DNA of 64,000 nt from Thermoplasmata archaeon (GCA_003560595.1 PWKY01000033.1:1-64000), one strand, 5' to 3'; positions 51,860-61,642 are shown, numbered from the stretch's first letter. Numbers and translations: made by a program. The notes: generated from the sequence alone by a model not told the origin.

Positions 51860-52027
51860 TTAAAGCGATAGTGCATCGACGGGACAAACTGCAACACAGT
51901 CTCCTATGTCATCACATTTGGACTCGTCTACCTCTGCTACATCCCCTAGGCTCAATGCATCAACAGGACATGCTTCAATGCAAAGGCCACAGGCTATACA
52001 TTTATCTTCATCTATTTTGACTACCAT
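51860..52027 (-). CDS. ferredoxin-like protein (55 aa) with 7 cysteines in cluster motifs
   Basis: [55 protein letters not shown]; second motif CxxIxxCxxxCP. Confidence 0.88.
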   Translation of the reverse strand: MVVKIDEDKCIACGLCIEACPVDALSLGDVAEVDESKCDDIGDCVAVCPVDALSL

Positions 52028-52062
52028 TTTATCACCTTAGTTGATAGATATAATGGTATAAA

Positions 52063-53352
52063 TCATTTATCCTGCTTCTTTTTCCATCTTTTACGGTAAT
52101 AGATCATCAAAACCGCCGCTAGTAGTGTGCCCATGATCAAATATACATAGGGGGGTCTAAACAAAGCCTCTGTTGAAGATAAAGGGGGTATATGTTGAAG
52201 TTCCTTCATCCTCTGGGCTGCTAATTCATCGCACACAGGCATCATCTCTATGGTTTCTGAACCGGTGGCTTGTACGAATATTTTACTCGCATAAGTACCG
52301 CCCATCTCATGGGCAACAAAGAAGTTTAGATCGGGTGAATACCACCATGTGCCGTATAAAGCTGGTAGATCTTCTACATCAACGATATACATCAAATAAT
52401 CGCTAGGACGAACATCTACCCTTCTTTCGTCTGCTAATTCCATAGGTTCCCATGTTCCGATATCAAATTCAGTATGCACAGAAACTTCGGTTTCTTCTAT
52501 TATACCATCGTGAGAGCCTTCCAGATCTAGATCGGAATCCTCCCAATATATCGGAAATTCTATGGCATCGTGCTCGTCTAGCATCTTCTGTTCTTGTGAT
52601 TCAGGCAGGCCTCTTATGTTAAATACTCCTCCATAGACGCCTTCCATCACTGCAGATGTCGTCTTAGTAAAGTTCGTTTCGCTCTCTTCATCCTTGCTTA
52701 ACAGATCCAACGCTTCGTCGAATTCAAAAAACAAGGAAAGCATACGGTTCCCATTTAAATAAACATCTACATCTTCGTAATAGATAGAAAGATCTGTTCC
52801 ATCCTCTTCAAAAAAAGATGCGTTCGTAGCTTGAAATCTACCTCTATAATTCCACTTTGAAGTTATCTCGATACTATGAAGAGTCATATTGCTTTTATAA
52901 AAAAACATATCCATGGTAAGCTCATTGGTATAATGTATATGCCCTTCACCTGCCATTATCCTTCTTTCTAATGGATAATCCGATTCCATATCATGTACAC
53001 CCTCCGCGATGGCATCACCCTCTGCATGATATTCAATCGTTGAGTGAACTCCTCCACCACCTTGAACACGCAGATGGTAGGTATCTTCTTCAACCGCCAC
53101 GGTATGGATTATTTGATAATATCCTGCTTCGCCTTCGATCTCATGTTCCTTATGAGTATAACTATCAACGAAATCGTCCAAGTCAACGTTCATACCTGGA
53201 AAAAAGAAATTTACTACTTCCGCTTCATCTCCCATGGCCCATCTTTCACCTCTCTGCATAGGTTCGCTCCTTGCATTTAAAGGAAAAAATAACATGCACG
53301 AAAGCATAAAGACGATCAAAATCGTATTTAACTTTAGCCTGTCAACCATCAT
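52063..53352 (-). CDS. secreted/anchored protein with signal peptide and C-terminal TM
   Basis: N-terminal hydrophobic signal, C-terminal VYLIMGTLLAAVLMIYY + basic tail. Confidence 0.65.
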   Translation of the reverse strand: MMVDRLKLNTILIVFMLSCMLFFPLNARSEPMQRGERWAMGDEAEVVNFFFPGMNVDLDDFVDSYTHKEHEIEGEAGYYQIIHTVAVEEDTYHLRVQGGGGVHSTIEYHAEGDAIAEGVHDMESDYPLERRIMAGEGHIHYTNELTMDMFFYKSNMTLHSIEITSKWNYRGRFQATNASFFEEDGTDLSIYYEDVDVYLNGNRMLSLFFEFDEALDLLSKDEESETNFTKTTSAVMEGVYGGVFNIRGLPESQEQKMLDEHDAIEFPIYWEDSDLDLEGSHDGIIEETEVSVHTEFDIGTWEPMELADERRVDVRPSDYLMYIVDVEDLPALYGTWWYSPDLNFFVAHEMGGTYASKIFVQATGSETIEMMPVCDELAAQRMKELQHIPPLSSTEALFRPPYVYLIMGTLLAAVLMIYYRKRWKKKQDK

Positions 53353-53448
53353 TTAGATAAAAGCATCACCTGGATATATTAGTCTTTGGGTATTCCGTAT
53401 GATCCACCGAAAAGATTTATTGCATCCATACATCATGAGAATTTCATG

Positions 53449-53907
53449 CGACTGATACTCGATGAAAACCTTTCTATCGATGTTAGAGAAGAGATAAAAG
53501 ATATACAAAGCGTTGAAGAATACTTGGATGTGGATCAAAGCCACAAAGGTATATTAGACTTTGAATTAGTGGATATGATGGAAACCGAAGATATACTTGT
53601 GACAGGCGATTTAGAACTTCACCGTAATATGTTAAAAATCTGTAAAAAAAGTGTGTATTACGACATTCAAACCGATAACATACTCGAGGTACAGATAAAG
53701 GTACTATATTATCTCAAGGGATACTCAAAAAAGTGGATGGATAAGGAGAAAAACAATTTTGATGCGGTTTCCAATCCAAACACCCAACTCAGGAAAAGAT
53801 TCGAAGAGTTGAAAAAGGAGAACTCGGATCTGAAGGTTCGAGTCAACGTACTAGAGGGAAAACTCAAATCCGTTCTAAACACCGCCCGTTCTGCCCTTGA
53901 GGATTGA
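53449..53907 (+). CDS. PIN-like (DUF5615-like) domain protein with C-terminal coiled coil
   Basis: MRLILDENLSIDVREEI...DILVTGDLELHRNML; coiled-coil tail; ATG 53449. Confidence 0.6.
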   Translation, partial: RLILDENLSIDVREEIKDIQSVEEYLDVDQSHKGILDFELVDMMETEDILVTGDLELHRNMLKICKKSVYYDIQTDNILEVQIKVLYYLKGYSKKWMDKEKNNFDAVSNPNTQLRKRFEELKKENSDLKVRVNVLEGKLKSVLNTARSALED

Positions 53908-53935
53908 TCCTTCGGAAAATTATATGTAGAAGAAG

Positions 53936-54385
53936 ATGCATATTATTAAAGTGATTGATATGTTAGGGAGCTTACTCGAAAAGAAGTTAAAAGAGCTGAA
54001 GGGCACCACCCTGTTAGTCGTGATGGACGACGGCATAGCCTTCGCTGGTAAACTGGTAGAATTTGACAAAACCACCATCGTTCTACATGAAGTTTATCAG
54101 GGATCCGCCATGAAGATAAGCTGGGGGGACGTTTCGTCAGATAATAAAGAAGATATCAAAGAAACCCTTAGAAAAGGTGGTAAATATGGGTTCGTCGACT
54201 GGACATCAGTTGCACTAAAAGAACTCTATATCAGTGTTGATCACGTATCAAGGATATGGCCTTGGGAACTCAAGTCAAAAGAAGAAAGAGTAGAAACGCC
54301 GCTTCAGTCCGAACCGATCTACTATAAAGATCAGGTTGAAGTTAACAGAGCCATGGGCATGGATATGCCTGATTCTCCGTTCTAA
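53936..54385 (+). CDS. LSm-like RNA-binding domain protein
   Basis: LEKKLKELKGTTLLVVMDDGIAFAGKLVEFDKTTIVLHEV Sm1-like motif. Confidence 0.72.
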   Translation: MHIIKVIDMLGSLLEKKLKELKGTTLLVVMDDGIAFAGKLVEFDKTTIVLHEVYQGSAMKISWGDVSSDNKEDIKETLRKGGKYGFVDWTSVALKELYISVDHVSRIWPWELKSKEERVETPLQSEPIYYKDQVEVNRAMGMDMPDSPF

Positions 54386-54395
54386 ATACGTTGAC

Positions 54396-55412
54396 TCAGT
54401 TTCCAGTGATAGCTTCTAAGCGTTGTTCTAGGTTATCCTTTATTTCTTTTCCCTTGTTTTCCTCCCCAAAATAGTCCACCCTCGCTGCGATAGCTATCTT
54501 GTTTGCTAGGGCTCTAGCTACCTTCCCTCTAACTTCAGGCGCGGATCGATGGACTATGGGATGTTGAAGTATGTATCCATGTTTAGGTGGAGGCGTTCCT
54601 TTTTCAAGATGTCTAAATAATGACTTTTCAGCACCAAGCACCTGTATCGTACTGGCAGGCATCATGGCTAACTTCTTTAGAGAACCAGCATGAGCTATCA
54701 GCTCCCCACCTAACCTGGGCCCAGTTAAGAAGGTTATAGAAGGAGCGATCTCGTCCATGGTGTTCTCAACATAATCTTTCAGTTCGTCTCGATAATCTCT
54801 TAATTCAATTATCTTATGGGATAGTGCACGCAGCAGTTCTCTCTCCTTCTCCGCCATCGGGCTTCCGACGGAATCTATCCTTTTTCCAGTGGCTTTTTCT
54901 ATCGATTCTCTATCTCCGCACTCTTTTATCATCTCAAGCTCGTCCTCACCTTCATCGAATAATTCAGGATAATGAAGAGAGTACCAATCACGCAGCCTTT
55001 CTGTTAAGATGTTGACTGTTTCATTTAGGTCTTTTATCGATCCTACGGCTTTAGCTAGATGTTTATCTACATCCACCGATCTTCTTATACCCTCTCGACC
55101 TTCGATTATAAGGGCCTTCTGCAGAAGATCCATGCTGTAGGATCTCTCTTCAGGAGAAGGTAAATTCACTTCGGTAGAAATCATCTCACCCAGAGGAGAT
55201 AATCTTTCCGAAGTAACTTTCAATCCTTCACCTACTTCTAAAGCTAGTTCCTTCTCTTCTTCGAGTATCTTTCCTTCACTGATCAGGATCCTCCTTTGAG
55301 CGATCGATTCAGGATCCTTTGGAAAGAGCCTTTCGTCGATGATCTTACCTTCTTTAACTAGGAATGAGCCGAACCAATTTGTGATGAGTGATGTGTTTTT
55401 CATAGTTACCAA
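54396..55412 (-). CDS. Nop5/Nop56/58 C/D box sRNP core protein
   Basis: ITFLTGPRLGGELIAHAGSLKKLAMMPASTIQVLGAEKSLFRHLEKGTPPPKHGYILQHP. Confidence 0.96.
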   Translation of the reverse strand: MVTMKNTSLITNWFGSFLVKEGKIIDERLFPKDPESIAQRRILISEGKILEEEKELALEVGEGLKVTSERLSPLGEMISTEVNLPSPEERSYSMDLLQKALIIEGREGIRRSVDVDKHLAKAVGSIKDLNETVNILTERLRDWYSLHYPELFDEGEDELEMIKECGDRESIEKATGKRIDSVGSPMAEKERELLRALSHKIIELRDYRDELKDYVENTMDEIAPSITFLTGPRLGGELIAHAGSLKKLAMMPASTIQVLGAEKSLFRHLEKGTPPPKHGYILQHPIVHRSAPEVRGKVARALANKIAIAARVDYFGEENKGKEIKDNLEQRLEAITGN

Positions 55413-55452
55413 TGTATCTCAAGTATTCCCAAGGTTATATATGTTTTGAGTT

Positions 55453-56490
55453 CTAGTGTTCAGGCAGCAGGAGTATCTTATCCATATACTTGATTATCTT
55501 CACAGTATCTCCCTTGCTCACATAACCTTCTGGTTTGACTAGTGTCTTTGTCTTATAATCGTCTGGGTCAAGAACTTTGATCTCCTGCTCATCTTCCGAA
55601 ACTATGACGGATTCCTTTATTATCTCCTCGCCACCGATCACTTTTATATCCTGAACATCCCTTTTATCAAATGTGACAGGCTTACCTGTTTTTAACTCAG
55701 TCAAGGTCAGATGTCCACTACTGGTCCTGATCTCCTTCACCCTATATATACCGCCCTTATGTTCGACGAAATCCCCTCGCTCGTAAGGGGGTATTCTTAC
55801 GGAGTAAGTGACTTTATATATCTCCTGGCCATCCTCTCTTCCAGCCAACTTACTGGAAACGGTTATTTCTCCACCGAACAACTCGGATATCTGTTTGGAA
55901 AGCTTTCTACTAACGCCGTTATCGCTCATGTAAAAATCCAGACCACCATGCTTCTCCTCCATAGAAGTTACAAATATTGAGCGCTCGTCTCCCCTCTTTA
56001 CTTTTACCTCTTTATGTATCTTATCTCTAACCGCTTGTTTTTGCTCTTCAGTCATGCTTTTCTTTGTAGGCCGAACTTGTATGATCGCTTCGTAATAATG
56101 CCCGTGTATCCTGCTGCATATGGTACATTGACCGTTTTTAAATATCACTTTAGTTTCTTTGGAAGTCTGTTTTTCAAGATCATGGCACTCCATAATTAAA
56201 TCAAGTTCAGCGTGAATATTCCTTGGATCCTCCTCGTAGAAATCAGCAGTAAACGAATATTTATCCACCTTATATGACGGTTCGATTGAATCTTCGATCC
56301 GTTTTAGCATTATGGAATGCATATCAGGTCTTTCTATCCATCTATGGCCATCGCGAACTGATCCACATGTGGTACATATCTCGATGTCTATCGACGGTGT
56401 TATATTTACATCTACATCTTTTAGATAGCAATCTTTGCAAAGACCTTCGTAAAGGTCATCCGGTTCCTTACCACATTCTACACAGAACAT
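55453..56490 (-). CDS. nmd3: NMD3 60S ribosomal export/maturation protein homologue
   Basis: FCVECGKEPDDLYEGLCKDCYLKD, ICTTCGSVRDGHRW, CTICSRIHGHYYEAIIQVR. Confidence 0.92.
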   Translation of the reverse strand: MFCVECGKEPDDLYEGLCKDCYLKDVDVNITPSIDIEICTTCGSVRDGHRWIERPDMHSIMLKRIEDSIEPSYKVDKYSFTADFYEEDPRNIHAELDLIMECHDLEKQTSKETKVIFKNGQCTICSRIHGHYYEAIIQVRPTKKSMTEEQKQAVRDKIHKEVKVKRGDERSIFVTSMEEKHGGLDFYMSDNGVSRKLSKQISELFGGEITVSSKLAGREDGQEIYKVTYSVRIPPYERGDFVEHKGGIYRVKEIRTSSGHLTLTELKTGKPVTFDKRDVQDIKVIGGEEIIKESVIVSEDEQEIKVLDPDDYKTKTLVKPEGYVSKGDTVKIIKYMDKILLLPEH

Positions 56491-56502
56491 ATTTTCCTCT
56501 TT

Positions 56503-56799
56503 CTACATCCTAAATATCTGAAGATGTGGTACATCTTCAACTTCGATTATGTCTTCCTCATATCCTAAGCCCATCTCTATGGCTTTTTTAACGCAGTTTT
56601 CGCCCACCAGGTTGATGATGGTTGCTTCCTTGAGTTTATCCTCTAAGGAAATATCTTCTACCAGATCACCACCATAGAATGTTTCCTTGACATCTAAATG
56701 GATCTCTCCTTGTGTGAATATCTTACCTAGTAAGCCTTCATCACATGCGGCCAACAGCGTTTCGACACCTTGCTCGTACAACTTAATATATACCGACAT
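56503..56799 (-). CDS. DUF424 family protein
   Basis: LLAACDEGLLGKIFTQGEIHLDVKETFYGG...ATIINLVGENCVKKAIEMG. Confidence 0.88.
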   Translation of the reverse strand: MSVYIKLYEQGVETLLAACDEGLLGKIFTQGEIHLDVKETFYGGDLVEDISLEDKLKEATIINLVGENCVKKAIEMGLGYEEDIIEVEDVPHLQIFRM

Positions 56800-56817
56800 C
56801 GTATCACTACTCTTATA

Positions 56818-58890
56818 TCACGTCAAATTATATTTATTTCCACTAGGTTTGTAAACAGTACCATTTCTACTCATCCTGCCCAATTCCTTTTTGACCTGTG
56901 TTTTTGATCTTCCTTTCTCTTCAGCCTTCTCAAGTATTATGTCCTCTGGGACCCCTTCTTCGTAAAACTCTAGCTGTTCTCTTATTATATTGGTGATCTC
57001 ATGAAGAAGGGTTCTTTCGGATTGAGATATGCCGGATGCAACCAGGTCGATATCCCACACCCCATCGGAGGAGGCTACCTGATTCAAGAAATATCTTGTA
57101 ACATTGATCGCTCTTTCAGCGTCCTCTGATATCACCTTCTTCCTAAGGTGCAAACGCGCGCTGGCTTCGGATAAACGTACGAGGGACTCTAGCTGCCGGG
57201 CGGTTATAGGTATGGTATCCGTGTCCATGCCGCTACTCCTGATATCCATGAAGAAATCTTCGATCTTCTGCATGCACTCGTCTGTCATGATAGGACTTAT
57301 ATTTTTTGCATGGGCGATGTACTTTCTCATGAATTCCTTTGTAAAGTAGGGCTCCAACACTTTGTCTACATCCATTTCCCTTTCATTCATGATCAACTCC
57401 CCGGAATGATGAACTTTCAATATGTGCCTCGCTATTTCTAGATCCTTATCCTTATCCGGTTTGTCCATGATCGCAAAGATAAGATCGAACCTTGATATCA
57501 GGGGGGATGGTAGATCGATCTGCCGAAATATATTTTCATGCGTCTCGAAACGACCGTGCTTTGGATTTGCAGCACCCAATAGGGCACAACGTGAATTCAA
57601 CCTGGCGTTGATACCAGCCTTTGCTACGGATATGGTCTGCTGTTCCATGGCCTCATGCATGGAACTTCGATCTTCACTCCTCATCTTATCTAACTCGTCG
57701 ATTGCGGCGATACCTTTGTCGGCAAGCACCAAGGTTCCCGCCTCAAGTATCCATCTCGATTCTCCCATCACTTCGTCCTTTATAGCCGCGGCAGTCAATC
57801 CCGCCCCTGTAGAACCTTTTCCGGAGGTGTACATCCCTCTCGGAGATAGATCTGCGATGTAACGTAATAATTGTGATTTTGCAGTACCTGGATCACCTAC
57901 CATAAGTATGTGGATATCACCCCTGATCTTCTGTTCATCGGGTAATCTCTTTCTTACACCCCCAAATAATTGTAGAGCTAGTCCCATCTTTTCATCATCC
58001 ATCTTATTTATACTGGGTGCTATGGAGCTGTATACCTTTTGGAAAATATCATGTTCTTTAGCTGCCTTTTCGATGGCTTCCCTATCTTCCTCTGATAACT
58101 CTACTTCATCGTACTCATACTCTTTAACTTCGATACTGTTGACCCTCATGAATATGTCAAAATTTCTTGACTTTGCATTACCTCTGATGGATTTAGGGGT
58201 GCCATCTAATATGCCGTTTATAGTGATACGGTCTCCGGGTGATATTTGACCAACTAGATCATCTTCTATCCATCCCTTCAAACGCTGTGGCTGGTCTCCT
58301 CCTCTCAAGCCCTCTGGAGTTTCTTGTACCTCTATGTTCTGATAATTCTTAAATTGGGATTCTTCAAGTAAATATATCATTTTGGATTTGCTGGAATCTT
58401 TACCACACTCTGAACATCCTCCGGGTTCCTCCATCACGTGAGAACTGAACTCCTGATCTACAAGGGTCTTTCCGCCACACCTTAGGCATTGAAACATCGC
58501 CTTTGATATCCGAGGTCTTACTTCCGTGACCTTCCTAACTAATCCATCGATAGCGATGAACTTGGTGAGATCATTGGCTCTTATCTTTCTTATACCTTTG
58601 TTACGAGGAGAAGGTAAACCATCCAATCTCAACTTTACATCGGTGCCGTCATCTTCACCCATCATCTGCCGCATTACATCTTGTGCGATCTGAAAAGTTC
58701 TTTTTGGATGGTCCAATAAAAACCTTGGAAAGCTATCACCAAAGTGAAGGATGAGTTCTTCATAAGAAACTCGGAGTGACATCTCATCTGGGTAATGGTC
58801 CGCTATCTTCATGATCTCCGCGGAGTATTTTTCTTCGAAAAAGTCTTTGAAATTTTCCCTTATCTCTGAGTCAACATACTTCTTTGCCAT
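56818..58890 (-). CDS. mcm: MCM replicative helicase
   Basis: GDPGTAKSQLLRYIADLSPRGMYTSGKGSTGAGLTAA, IDELDKM, RFDLIFAIMDKPD; zinc motif CLRCGG...CSECG. Confidence 0.97.
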   Translation of the reverse strand: MAKKYVDSEIRENFKDFFEEKYSAEIMKIADHYPDEMSLRVSYEELILHFGDSFPRFLLDHPKRTFQIAQDVMRQMMGEDDGTDVKLRLDGLPSPRNKGIRKIRANDLTKFIAIDGLVRKVTEVRPRISKAMFQCLRCGGKTLVDQEFSSHVMEEPGGCSECGKDSSKSKMIYLLEESQFKNYQNIEVQETPEGLRGGDQPQRLKGWIEDDLVGQISPGDRITINGILDGTPKSIRGNAKSRNFDIFMRVNSIEVKEYEYDEVELSEEDREAIEKAAKEHDIFQKVYSSIAPSINKMDDEKMGLALQLFGGVRKRLPDEQKIRGDIHILMVGDPGTAKSQLLRYIADLSPRGMYTSGKGSTGAGLTAAAIKDEVMGESRWILEAGTLVLADKGIAAIDELDKMRSEDRSSMHEAMEQQTISVAKAGINARLNSRCALLGAANPKHGRFETHENIFRQIDLPSPLISRFDLIFAIMDKPDKDKDLEIARHILKVHHSGELIMNEREMDVDKVLEPYFTKEFMRKYIAHAKNISPIMTDECMQKIEDFFMDIRSSGMDTDTIPITARQLESLVRLSEASARLHLRKKVISEDAERAINVTRYFLNQVASSDGVWDIDLVASGISQSERTLLHEITNIIREQLEFYEEGVPEDIILEKAEEKGRSKTQVKKELGRMSRNGTVYKPSGNKYNLT

Positions 58891-59008
58891 TCGATCATAC
58901 CGGATTTGACCTATACAATACCCTGCTGTTTAAACCTTTTTAAATAATCGTGAAATGATTTTACGAAATTATTTATAAAGGATCGATTCATTTAGAGAAC
59001 GAAGGATC

Positions 59009-59563
59009 ATGTTATCACGAGAAGATGCCATCGGTCTTGTTGGTAAGAAGGTGTCCAACAAAAACCTGAAAAAACATATGCTTGCTGTTGCACAGATAAT
59101 GAAGAAGACCGCTGAAGAGATCGGTAGAGATGGAAAAAAATGGGAGATCTGCGGGCTCGTTCACGATGTAGATTACGAGGAAACAAAAGATGATCCATCG
59201 AGACACGCTCTTTGTTCGGCGGAGATGTTAGAAGGAAAGGTTTCGGAGGATATTTTGAAGGCTATAAAGGCACACAATCACGAATATACCGGCGTTAAAC
59301 CCCGTACGAAGATGGATAAAGCACTTGTAGCCGCTGATGCCGCCTCCGGTTTGATAATCGCTACAGCTCTAGTGATGCCTGATAGGAAGATCCAAGAAGC
59401 TAGGCCGGAATCGGTTTTCAAAAAATTCGAAGATTCATCTTTTGCAAGGAATGTTGACCGAGAACGTATACTATACTGCGAAGAGTTCGGCATGGATCGA
59501 GATGATTTTTTATCTCTCGCACTAGAGGCTCTTCAGGAGATAGACGAAGAACTTGGACTCTAG
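59009..59563 (+). CDS. HD-domain phosphohydrolase
   Basis: CGLVHDVDYEETKDDPSRHALCSAEML, AIKAHNHEYTG. Confidence 0.87.
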   Translation: MLSREDAIGLVGKKVSNKNLKKHMLAVAQIMKKTAEEIGRDGKKWEICGLVHDVDYEETKDDPSRHALCSAEMLEGKVSEDILKAIKAHNHEYTGVKPRTKMDKALVAADAASGLIIATALVMPDRKIQEARPESVFKKFEDSSFARNVDRERILYCEEFGMDRDDFLSLALEALQEIDEELGL

Positions 59564-59565
59564 GT

Positions 59566-60474
59566 TCACCCCTGCTTCCAGTCTACGTACTTCTTTCCTC
59601 TCAAGTCGGTTATCAAACCTAAAGCCGCTGTCGCACCTTCACCTACCGCTGCACTTATCTGTCTAGCGCCTCCGGTACAGTCTCCGGCGGCGTACACCCT
59701 GGGCATACCGGTGAACTGCTTTTCATCTACCACTAGAGTGTTATCCTCGATGGGGATGCCTAAACTTTTAGCAAAGTCTAAAGAACCGCTGGTACCTTCA
59801 GCCACCATCAAGCCGTCCATCTTTTCCTCACCATGATCCATCTCCAAGCCAACTAGTTTATCATCACCAAGAACCCTGACTATCTCTTCTTTAACAACGG
59901 GAATTTTTTCCGCTTTTAATTTTTCAAGTAGCTTTTCGTTGACTTCCAGGTCGCTGCCGTTGGTGAATATCTTTATGTCTCGGGTGTACTCCAATAACTC
60001 CAAAGCCTCTTTAACAACGAGATCTTCGGAACCGATCAATCCGACCTTCTTATCCTTGAAGAAGGGAGCGTCGCATGTAACGCAGTAGCTCACACCTTTA
60101 CCTTCGTAGTCCTCCAAACCATCCAATAGAGGCTTCTTATGTTGGATACCGGGTGCGATGATCAAACCCTTGCCTTTATATTCGTTTTCAGCGGTCGCTA
60201 CGATGAATCTATCACCTTCCAGTTTGACCAATAGAGCACGGTCTTCGAACACTTCGGTACCGAACCGTTCTGCCTGTTCTATGCCCCTATCCAGCAGCTC
60301 GGAGCCTGAAACACCTTTTGGAAAGCCGAAATAATTATCGATCTTCTTCGCCTTCCTAAGCAGCTTGTCGGGTTCGTCCAGCACGACAGTAGAAAATTCC
60401 GCTCTAGCCGTGTATATGGAAGCGGACAATCCAGCCGGACCTCCTCCGATTACGATCACATCGAATTCTTTCAT
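59566..60474 (-). CDS. thioredoxin-reductase-like FAD disulfide oxidoreductase
   Basis: VIVIGGGPAGLSASIYTARAEF, YCVTCDAPFF CxxC, RVYAAGDCTGGARQI. Confidence 0.93.
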   Translation of the reverse strand: MKEFDVIVIGGGPAGLSASIYTARAEFSTVVLDEPDKLLRKAKKIDNYFGFPKGVSGSELLDRGIEQAERFGTEVFEDRALLVKLEGDRFIVATAENEYKGKGLIIAPGIQHKKPLLDGLEDYEGKGVSYCVTCDAPFFKDKKVGLIGSEDLVVKEALELLEYTRDIKIFTNGSDLEVNEKLLEKLKAEKIPVVKEEIVRVLGDDKLVGLEMDHGEEKMDGLMVAEGTSGSLDFAKSLGIPIEDNTLVVDEKQFTGMPRVYAAGDCTGGARQISAAVGEGATAALGLITDLRGKKYVDWKQG

Positions 60475-60607
60475 CATGATTATCCCTTTGCCCATATATG
60501 GTAAGAATCCTTTAAATCGTTTTTTATCCATATCATACTTGTTGTTAACAAGGCGATAATATTAATTACATCCTATTTCATATATAATCAAACTCAAGGG
60601 TGAGATC

Positions 60608-61107
60608 ATGGATGAAGAAAAGGAGCATAGTCCGTTCAAAGTGATGGTGGTGGACGACGATAAGGACCTCCGTGAGTTGCTAGTAACTTTGGTCAACACA
60701 TCTGACTGACTGGATGCCGAGGCTTTTTCTTTTTCATCGGGAGAAGAAGCTCTCAGCAAATTGGAGGAAGAAAATTTCGATCTGGTGGTCGCGGACCAAC
60801 GTATGGATGGCATCTCCGGAATTGAGCTTTTGACCCGTATAAAAGACGAGTATCCCGATATGGTGAGGATACTGATAACCGGTTACTCAGACCTAAGAAC
60901 CGCTAAGGATGCCATCAACAAGGCCAAAGTACACCATTAATTCGAAAAACCGTCCGATAACGAGGAGATAATATCCACACTGTATCGTGAGTTGGAGAGG
61001 TTGATGGAGAGAAAGTCCAGCGAAGTCTTCAAAGTCGAAAAAAGGAAGACGCTGTAAGATTGATCGAGGACTTTCGGGAAACATTTTCCAGTATATCCCA
61101 AGTTTGA
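60608..61107 (+). pseudogene. response regulator receiver-domain pseudogene (TGA 60707, TAA 60938, probable terminal frameshift)
   Basis: FKVMVVDDDKDLRELLVTLVNTSD*LDAEAFSFSSGEEALSKLEEENFDLVVADQRMDGISGIELLTRIKDEYPDMVRILITGYSDLRTAKDAINKAKVHH*FEKPSDNEEIISTLYRELERLMERKS... Confidence 0.87.
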
Positions 61108-61404
61108 CACTTGGCATCGCTAAAAAGTCAGAAAAACCTATTTGACAGTTTGTAAAAATCAGTGCAATTTGGGAGAAAACACCTTGATTTCTCGCAGATT
61201 TTCGGATGTTTTCCATATGATTTATCCCCAAAAAAATTCATTTTGGGGGATTTCAAGTAAGTTATTTTCAAATTTCATGCAAACTGTCAAATTCTATCTG
61301 TGAATTATTCCGAATAAATTCATATGATAGGCACTCTGGCTATCTTCAGGAATATCTGTCAAATTATAGGTTTGAAAAAACTTGAAACCGTGGAAACTGT
61401 CAAA
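61103..61404. repeat. five TGTCAAA motifs (two reverse, three forward), including 12-bp inverted repeat TTTGACAGTTTG / CAAACTGTCAAA
   Basis: TTTGACA 61103-61109; TTTGACAGTTTG 61141-61152; CAAACTGTCAAA 61280-61291; TGTCAAA 61357-61363; TGTCAAA 61398-61404. Confidence 0.55.
61224..61251. repeat. strong hairpin ATCCCCAAAA-loop-TTTTGGGGGAT
   Basis: atccccaaaaaaattcattttgggggat, ~10-bp arms with one bulged G. Confidence 0.6.
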
Positions 61405-61421
61405 GTTAGGGTATATCCCGA

Positions 61422-61628
61422 GTGCATCCCGGTATCATCTCTCTACCTGGTGAAAAAAGGGAAGGACGCTATCAGATAGTCTTCGAATTCGATAATCCTT
61501 CTGAGTTCAACAAGTTCTCCTTCGAGTTGAAGGATAACGAGGAGTTATACGACAAATACAAAGCACATATAGAAGATGTACAGGTCTTTGAGAACCGCTA
61601 TCTGGTAACCGTATCGCTCAAACCATAG
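61422..61628 (+). CDS. hypothetical small protein
   Basis: 68-aa ORF with plausible codon composition; GTG start; may be a remnant. Confidence 0.35.
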   Translation: MHPGIISLPGEKREGRYQIVFEFDNPSEFNKFSFELKDNEELYDKYKAHIEDVQVFENRYLVTVSLKP

Positions 61629-61642
61629 ACTTAGGTCGAGTA

